A stretch of DNA of 41,451 nucleotides, from the NCBI GenBank assembly GCA_007116495.1, contig SKIJ01000125.1, positions 1-41,451 on the forward strand. The letters are read 5' to 3'. Origin of the DNA: Cryomorphaceae bacterium. GTDB lineage: Bacteria; Bacteroidota; Bacteroidia; Flavobacteriales; Schleiferiaceae. The notes under the pieces are model-generated. The model was not told where the DNA came from. It made no database searches and saw only the letters and a program-made list of their open reading frames with translations. The first letter of the stretch is position 1; each line of letters opens with the position of its first letter. The translations under genes were made by a program, and so were the position numbers. This document shows, piece after piece, positions 37,062 to 41,451 of the stretch.

Positions 37062-38450
37062 CTACATGTGTATCACCTCATCATAAGCCGCTGCTGCAGC
37101 CTCCATCACCGCTTCACTCATCGTGGGGTGGGGATGAACGGCTTTGATCATTTCCATTCCGGTGGTTTCTAATTTACGCGCCACCACAGCTTCTGCAATC
37201 ATTTCGGTAACATTGGCGCCAATCATGTGTGCTCCGAGTAGTTCACCGTATTTTGCATCGAATATGAGTTTAACAAAACCGTCTTTATGTCCCGCTGCAC
37301 TGGCTTTTCCGCTGGCGGAAAAGGGAAACTTACCAACTTTGATGTCGTAACCGGCATCTTTAGCTGCTTTTTCGGTGTAGCCAACGGAGGCAATTTCCGG
37401 TGAACAGTAGGTGCAACCGGGTATGTTGTTGTAATTCAGCGCTTGTGGTTTGTGGCCGGCGATGTTTTCTACACAAATGATGCCTTCTGCGGAGGCTACG
37501 TGGGCGAGAGCCTGACCGGGCGTACAATCACCGATGGCAAAGTAGCCATCAACATTGGTGCGGTACATATCGTCTACCGTGATTTTTCCTTTTTCGGTTT
37601 TGATGCCTACGTCTTCTAAGCCAATGTTTTCAATATTTGCTACCACACCTGCGGCAGACAATACCACGTCGCATTCTATGGTTTCAGTACCTTTTTTGGT
37701 TTTTACATCAACTTTACAACCATTGCCCGATGTGTCAACTTTGGTCACTTCGGCGCTGGTCATAATTTTAATACCGTTCTTTTTAAACGTACGTTCTAAT
37801 TGTTTGCTCACTTCTTCATCTTCAACTGGTACAACGCGATCCATGTATTCAACAATGGTTACTTCGGTTCCCATGGCATTGTAGAAATATGAAAACTCTA
37901 CACCAATGGCACCGCTACCAACAACTACCATTTTCTTAGGTTGCTTTTCCAGTACCATAGCTTTGCGGTAACCAAATACTTTTTTGCCGTCTTGCTTGAT
38001 GGCAGGGAGCTCACGACTGCGGGCACCTGTGGCAATGATGATGTTTTTGGCGCTGTATTCTTTGGTCTTTCCTTTATCGTCGGTTACAGCAACTTTTTTA
38101 CCTTTGAGAACTTTGCCGGTTCCGTTGATGACATCAATTTTATTTTTCTTCATCAAAAACTGAACACCACCGCTCATTCCATTGGCAACGTCGCGAGAAC
38201 GCTTTACAACGGCATTGAAGTCGTGCTTTGCCTCTTTAACGTCGATGCCGTAATCTTTTGCATGGTTGATGTATTCAAATACGTTGGCGGATTTTAGCAG
38301 CGCTTTGGTGGGAATACAACCCCAGTTAAGGCATACACCACCCAAACTTTCTTTTTCTACAATGGCAGTTTTTAATCCGAGTTGCGATGCGCGAATGGCA
38401 GCAACATACCCTCCTGGACCGGAGCCAACAATGATGATATCGTAATTCAT
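37062..38450 (-). CDS. lpdA: Dihydrolipoyl dehydrogenase
   Basis: A 462-aa FAD enzyme (E3) that re-oxidises dihydrolipoamide in the pyruvate, 2-oxoglutarate or branched-chain dehydrogenase complexes or in the glycine cleavage system. FAD motif VGSGPGGYVAAIRASQLG, redox disulfide Cys40-Cys45 (GGVCLNWGCIPTK), NAD motif VVVGSGAIGVEFSYFYNAMG and catalytic His441 with Glu446 (HPHPTMSEAV) are all present. No E1/E2 genes lie next to it, so its complex is unknown. A 9-bp inverted repeat sits in the leader, 17 nt upstream of the ATG. Confidence 0.97.
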   Translation of the reverse strand: MNYDIIIVGSGPGGYVAAIRASQLGLKTAIVEKESLGGVCLNWGCIPTKALLKSANVFEYINHAKDYGIDVKEAKHDFNAVVKRSRDVANGMSGGVQFLMKKNKIDVINGTGKVLKGKKVAVTDDKGKTKEYSAKNIIIATGARSRELPAIKQDGKKVFGYRKAMVLEKQPKKMVVVGSGAIGVEFSYFYNAMGTEVTIVEYMDRVVPVEDEEVSKQLERTFKKNGIKIMTSAEVTKVDTSGNGCKVDVKTKKGTETIECDVVLSAAGVVANIENIGLEDVGIKTEKGKITVDDMYRTNVDGYFAIGDCTPGQALAHVASAEGIICVENIAGHKPQALNYNNIPGCTYCSPEIASVGYTEKAAKDAGYDIKVGKFPFSASGKASAAGHKDGFVKLIFDAKYGELLGAHMIGANVTEMIAEAVVARKLETTGMEMIKAVHPHPTMSEAVMEAAAAAYDEVIHM

Positions 38451-38466
38451 ATGATTTGTTTTATGT

Positions 38467-38491
38467 CAATCGGTTATTAAAAAACCGATTG
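38467..38491. repeat. Inverted repeat in the lpd leader
   Basis: Perfect 9-bp arms (38467-38475 CAATCGGTT; 38483-38491 AACCGATTG) around a 7-nt A/T loop. It lies 16 nt upstream of the lpd ATG and downstream of the usp gene, has no T run on the minus strand, and so is more like an operator or a 5' UTR hairpin than a terminator. Confidence 0.5.
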
Positions 38492-38576
38492 AATTGTGAT
38501 TTAATTCTAAGGCTGCTAATGTACAAATGAAGCAACAATCATTTACACACCTTGACAGCTTGCCGGATAAGCTTGA

Positions 38577-39458
38577 TTATCCTTCAAATACACTCCTGAA
38601 TTTTTCGGGCGATGGTGTGACAGACATAACAGGGATATCCGAATAGTACAACATATCGCGCACATCAGAAGGCAATAGCATGTCGGCCAAATCGGGTTCG
38701 TCACCTTCCTCGGTAATGAGGATCATGTCTCCGCCATTGCGCCTGGCGTATTCGATGGTCAACTTGGCAATGGGTTTTTTGTTTTCAGGCATTACAACCT
38801 CGGAGGAAACAGAAACCCCGCGATCGGAAATGAACTTTTCTACCTGACGGAGCTGGTTGGTCAGTGATTTCTTTTCGCTTTCTTTGGTAACAAATGCTAC
38901 GGCGTGAATGTGGGCGTTGAATCGACGAGCAAGACGCATTGCGATACCTGTTTTCTCTCGTGATTTAGAATCCGCTACGAGGGGAAATACGATGTTTTTA
39001 ATTTCGCTGATCTTGGCGTCTCCTTTCAAAGTAACCACGGGTGGCTCTACCAAAGTAACGACACGGTAGGCATTGCTGCCAATCATACGCTGTCGTAAGT
39101 TGCTGGGTTTTCCATTGGTACCCATCACTACCATATCTACATCAAACATTTCAGCAGCACGAGCAATCTCTTCGTAAACAACGCCTTCCGATACGCTGGT
39201 TTCAATAACCACATTGTTTTCGTTAGATTTTTCCTCGGCAATTTGTTTGAGTTGCTTTTTAGCTTTTTCAAACATTTTCTTAGCGAGATCTTTATCTTCA
39301 AATAAACGCTTAAAAACACCATCGCGCTCGATGACCGATAGCAATATGATTTTAGCATTCATAACTTTGGCAAACTTTACTGCTTGGTCAAAGGCCTTGA
39401 TGGACTGGTCGCTAAATCCTGTTGGAACAAGAATTTTGGGTGTTTCTGATTTTGACAT
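38577..39458 (-). CDS. Two-domain universal stress protein
   Basis: A 293-aa cytosolic protein with two UspA-like domains (about 1-145 and 150-293). The first domain has ILVPTGFSDQSIKAFDQAVK near the start and VVMGTNGKPSNLRQRMIGSN, similar to the ATP-binding GxxG-x9-G(S/T) motif but with ten residues in the middle instead of nine. The second domain begins near IVFPLVADSKSREKTGIAMR and lacks a clear motif (MILITEEGDEPDL follows). Universal stress proteins help survival under starvation or oxidative stress; the exact role is unknown. It is divergent from the nucleoside phosphorylase. Confidence 0.92.
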   Translation of the reverse strand: MSKSETPKILVPTGFSDQSIKAFDQAVKFAKVMNAKIILLSVIERDGVFKRLFEDKDLAKKMFEKAKKQLKQIAEEKSNENNVVIETSVSEGVVYEEIARAAEMFDVDMVVMGTNGKPSNLRQRMIGSNAYRVVTLVEPPVVTLKGDAKISEIKNIVFPLVADSKSREKTGIAMRLARRFNAHIHAVAFVTKESEKKSLTNQLRQVEKFISDRGVSVSSEVVMPENKKPIAKLTIEYARRNGGDMILITEEGDEPDLADMLLPSDVRDMLYYSDIPVMSVTPSPEKFRSVFEG

Positions 39459-39477
39459 GTGTTCTAAATTTGGGGTT

Positions 39478-39485
39478 CAAAAGTA
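39478..39485 (-). promoter_or_regulatory. Possible -7 element of the universal stress gene
   Basis: The minus strand reads TACTTTTG (exact TAnnTTTG), 19 nt before the ATG at 39458. A TTTG occurs only 13 nt upstream, shorter than the usual spacer. Confidence 0.42.
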
Positions 39486-39551
39486 CATCATATTTTTGCA
39501 AATGAAGCTGAAAACCACGATTCAGATATTATTAAATGTATTCTAATTTGG

Positions 39552-39581
39552 TTGCTTTCTCGGTGTTCTAGCCTACCTTGC
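39552..39581 (+). promoter_or_regulatory. Possible promoter of the nucleoside phosphorylase
   Basis: TTG (39552-39554), 19-nt spacer, TACCTTGC (39574-39581), one base off the -7 consensus. The ATG at 39601 is 19 nt downstream. Confidence 0.4.
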
Positions 39582-39600
39582 TCCTCATTAATTATGAAAT

Positions 39601-40431
39601 ATGCCTATGTCCTTCTCCGAGCTGATTATCAACAATAATCGCGTTTACCACTTAGATGTTTCTCCAGATGAATGCGCCTCTACCATCATCACCGTTGGCG
39701 ACCCTTATCGCGTGGAGCGGGTGAGCCGTCATTTTGATACGATCGAATGCAAGCGAGAACACCGTGAGTTTGTTACGCATACCGGACAAATCAATAATCA
39801 TCGGGTATCTGTTGTTTCAACGGGCATCGGTACCGATAATATTGACATTGTGTTGAACGAAATTGATGCATTGCATAATGTTGACTTTGATACTAAAACA
39901 CCAAAGTCCAGCCACACCTCATTGACGATTATTCGCATCGGTACGTCTGGTGCCTTGGCCGATATTCCGGTAGATTCATTTTTGGTTTCCAAAGCCGCTT
40001 TAGGGTTGGATGGACTAATGTATTATTATCCGCAGCACAAGCAATACATCGAAAGCGATGTTTTCCCCGCAAAACCTTACTTTACCCGCGCCGACGAAGG
40101 GTTGTTAAAAAAAGCAGTATCGCATGCCGATGTGTTTGGCGGATTGACACTCACAACGGCAGGGTTCTACGCACCACAGGGGCGGTCTTTACGGCTGCAG
40201 TCAGCTCTCGACTTAGACGTTGTTGCAGCTTACGAGTTCAACGGAATGGCTCCGGCCAATATTGAAATGGAAACTGCCGGCATTTATGCATTGTCTGAAC
40301 TACTCGGACACCGAGCCATTAGTTTTAATGCCATACTAGCCAATCGCAGCAAAGGGATGTTCAGCAAAACACCAGCGGCAACGATTGACGCACTCATCCT
40401 CCATGTTCTTCATACAATGTTTCACGGATGA
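39601..40431 (+). CDS. Nucleoside phosphorylase (uridine phosphorylase-like)
   Basis: A 276-aa enzyme of the NP-I family, which cleaves nucleosides with phosphate to release the base and ribose-1-phosphate. Visible motifs are VGDPYR (32-37), STGIGTDNID (73-82), RIGTSGAL (112-119) and NIEMETAGIYAL near the C-terminus, the last being the ribose-binding ExMExxG signature. The spacing fits uridine phosphorylase-like members, but the base specificity cannot be read with certainty. Start is 39601 or, two codons later, 39607. Its stop overlaps the following sulfotransferase start by 4 nt (ATGA). Confidence 0.88.
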   Translation: MPMSFSELIINNNRVYHLDVSPDECASTIITVGDPYRVERVSRHFDTIECKREHREFVTHTGQINNHRVSVVSTGIGTDNIDIVLNEIDALHNVDFDTKTPKSSHTSLTIIRIGTSGALADIPVDSFLVSKAALGLDGLMYYYPQHKQYIESDVFPAKPYFTRADEGLLKKAVSHADVFGGLTLTTAGFYAPQGRSLRLQSALDLDVVAAYEFNGMAPANIEMETAGIYALSELLGHRAISFNAILANRSKGMFSKTPAATIDALILHVLHTMFHG

Positions 40432-41114
40432 GCGTTTCATATTTCATTATTGGGGCCGGTAGAAGTGGTACCAGTTTGTTGGCTTCCATGGTCGATGCAC
40501 ACCCGCAATTAACTTGCGGTATGGAAGTCGCCACTGTTCATTGTCTCAGCGGGCAAGTTGTTCGTGATTCCACCTCTGTTTCAGCACGATTAAAGTGTTT
40601 GGAGCGTGCGTGTCTCGACGAAGCTAAGCTCAACGTTGGTGTTTGGGGAAACAAGCTTACGACCGAACAAATAGCTTTTCTCGATGAACTGACACCGGCA
40701 GAGCCGGCCTTTTTTACCCAATTCAGCAGTCAGAAAATCATCTATGTATTAAGAGATGGAAGAGCGTGTGTGCAATCAAAAATCAACCGCAAAGGCAAGT
40801 CTGTACATGACGCCATTATATCTTGGCGCAGGAGTTTGCATATGCTTGATTGGCTGCGCGAGCACGCAGCAGAGCGGACACTTGAAGTGCGTTTTGAAGA
40901 TCTATTGTTGAGTCCCGAAGACATCCTAACGAGCGTTTCGCAGTTCTTGGGTGTTGCCTACAGTCCTAAAATGCTTGAGGGAACCACTAATCCGATAATG
41001 CCGGCGATTTACCGTGATGTTAAGGGACTTCAAGCGGAAAAAGCAGCACCGCCTCCCCATCAATCGTGGCATGCAATGATTAATGACGATTTGAAGCGTT
41101 ACGGTTATTTATAA
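40428..41114 (+). CDS. Sulfotransferase-fold protein (PAPS-dependent)
   Basis: A 228-aa protein with the sulfotransferase fold. The 5'-phosphosulfate loop is GAGRSGTSLL (10-18) near the N-terminus and the 3'-phosphate element is YVLRDGRACVQS (106-117) with Arg109 and Ser117. Such enzymes move a sulfo group from PAPS to a sugar, protein or lipid; the acceptor is unknown. It is shorter than many members (about 250-300). The start overlaps the nucleoside phosphorylase stop by 4 nt, so they are translated together, but a common pathway is not evident. No signal peptide, so cytosolic. The closing DDLKRYGYL is typical of bacterial sulfotransferases. Confidence 0.83.
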   Translation: MSVSYFIIGAGRSGTSLLASMVDAHPQLTCGMEVATVHCLSGQVVRDSTSVSARLKCLERACLDEAKLNVGVWGNKLTTEQIAFLDELTPAEPAFFTQFSSQKIIYVLRDGRACVQSKINRKGKSVHDAIISWRRSLHMLDWLREHAAERTLEVRFEDLLLSPEDILTSVSQFLGVAYSPKMLEGTTNPIMPAIYRDVKGLQAEKAAPPPHQSWHAMINDDLKRYGYL

Positions 41115-41149
41115 TACCTCCGTCGATTATATGATTTTGCTACCGATAT

Positions 41150-41169
41150 ACCGTACCTAAAGGCACGGT
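41150..41169. repeat. Imperfect hairpin after the sulfotransferase gene
   Basis: ACCGT (41150-41154) pairs with ACGGT (41165-41169), and CCT with AGG inside, around a 2-nt loop with one mismatch. It could end the phosphorylase-sulfotransferase transcript, but no T run follows. Confidence 0.3.
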
Positions 41170-41260
41170 TGACGATAAATAAACCATGAGCCGTTAAAAT
41201 CAGACACGTTCATTTATCCAAGCTTAAGGGTATAATGATTAGTCACAAAACCACATATAC

Positions 41261-41279
41261 TTACGAATGAAATTCGTAA
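41261..41279. repeat. Perfect palindrome, possible interspersed repeat
   Basis: TTACGAAT (41261-41268), loop GAA, ATTCGTAA (41272-41279). It is followed by AATTAGTGAATTCGTGGCT, a kind of sequence I have the impression recurs between genes in Bacteroidota. Within the 223-nt gene-free stretch 41115-41337 this and a second hairpin are the only structures seen. Confidence 0.45.
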
Positions 41280-41300
41280 TAATTAGTGAATTCGTGGCTA

Positions 41301-41320
41301 AAGAAAATTGCGAAGCAATT
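41301..41320 (-). terminator. Possible terminator of the right-edge gene
   Basis: AATTGC-GAA-GCAATT (41306-41320), a 6-bp stem with 3-nt loop, flanked on one side by eight A and on the other by AAGAA. It lies 17 nt past the stop of the minus-strand gene; on that strand the T run mostly precedes the hairpin, so the call is weak. Confidence 0.35.
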
Positions 41321-41337
41321 AAAAAAAATAGTGGCTT

Positions 41338-41451
41338 TTACTTTTTAAGCGGAAACAGGTAACTCAAACCCATTTCAATTACCACAAAACGATAGCGGAG
41401 TGTATAAACTCCTTCCGTGCCAGGATTATAAGACTCAAGAACTCTCCGATA
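41338..41451 (-). CDS. Unidentified protein, C-terminal end only (partial)
   Basis: The last 37 codons of a minus-strand gene enter from the right edge; the frame is open to the edge. The end reads GVYTLRYRFVVIEMGLSYLF then PLKK before TAA. Alternating hydrophobic and polar residues in the stretch YTLRYRFVVIEMGLSYLF suggest the final strands of an outer-membrane beta-barrel, but the terminus is PLKK rather than an aromatic residue. No family can be named from this much sequence. Confidence 0.5.
   Translation of the reverse strand, partial: YRRVLESYNPGTEGVYTLRYRFVVIEMGLSYLFPLKK

Noticed and set aside
38491-38576. Terminator of the universal stress gene in the gap before lpd.
   Set aside because: Only a 5-bp AGCTT/AAGCT pairing just past the stop and no T run; the 9-bp repeat lies closer to lpd and also lacks a T run.

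Overview
This window comes from a member of the Bacteroidota, most likely of the order Flavobacteriales. The evidence is: several exported proteins with type IX secretion (T9SS) C-terminal sorting domains; promoters of the TTG / TAnnTTTG type; almost no Shine-Dalgarno sequences, even in front of ribosomal protein genes; a secY-infA-rpmJ gene order without adk or map; and an rplQ-carA-eno-citrate synthase order that I recall from flavobacteria. Genus and species cannot be settled from this sequence.

Left arm (1-10.9 kb), mostly secreted and repair proteins. The 5' end of an alpha/beta hydrolase-OsmC type gene lies at the left edge. Next come a secreted protein with five Ig-like/OmpL47-type repeats (minus strand), a methyltransferase followed 1 nt later by an exported acetolactate decarboxylase, and a pair of T9SS cargo proteins (an S8 serine protease and a PNGase F-like protein). 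Then a MutM-type DNA glycosylase overlaps a small CPXCG zinc-ribbon gene, followed by a minus-strand pair (T9SS Ig-like protein and a FISUMP-domain protein) and a small TIGR03643/DUF2805 gene.

Centre (10.9-28.0 kb): one continuous str-S10-spc-alpha mega-cluster, 29 genes on the plus strand from rpsL to rplQ. It carries fusA, secY, infA and rpoA and has no tuf, adk or map. A clear Bacteroidota promoter stands in front and a strong intrinsic terminator behind. Gaps are short, three junctions overlap by one base, and no internal terminator was seen. S4, S14 and L36 are of the zinc-free type.

Right arm (28.1-41.5 kb). carA, eno and a eukaryote-type citrate synthase form a plus-strand run that ends near a bidirectional terminator. 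On the minus strand uvrC is translationally coupled to a patatin-POTRA-barrel (type Vd-like) outer-membrane protein. After radC come minus-strand lpd and a two-domain universal stress protein. A plus-strand nucleoside phosphorylase overlaps a sulfotransferase-fold gene. The right edge holds the 3' end of an unidentified, probably outer-membrane, protein.

I found no CRISPR array, rRNA, tRNA, transposase, integrase, phage gene or defence island, and I do not see an obvious new multi-gene system. The observations most worth following are a PNGase F-like protein with one of three catalytic acids replaced by Gln, an exported acetolactate decarboxylase that seems to lack the C-terminal metal-site Glu, a set of promoters lying only 10-25 nt from start codons, and small palindromes at the right edge.
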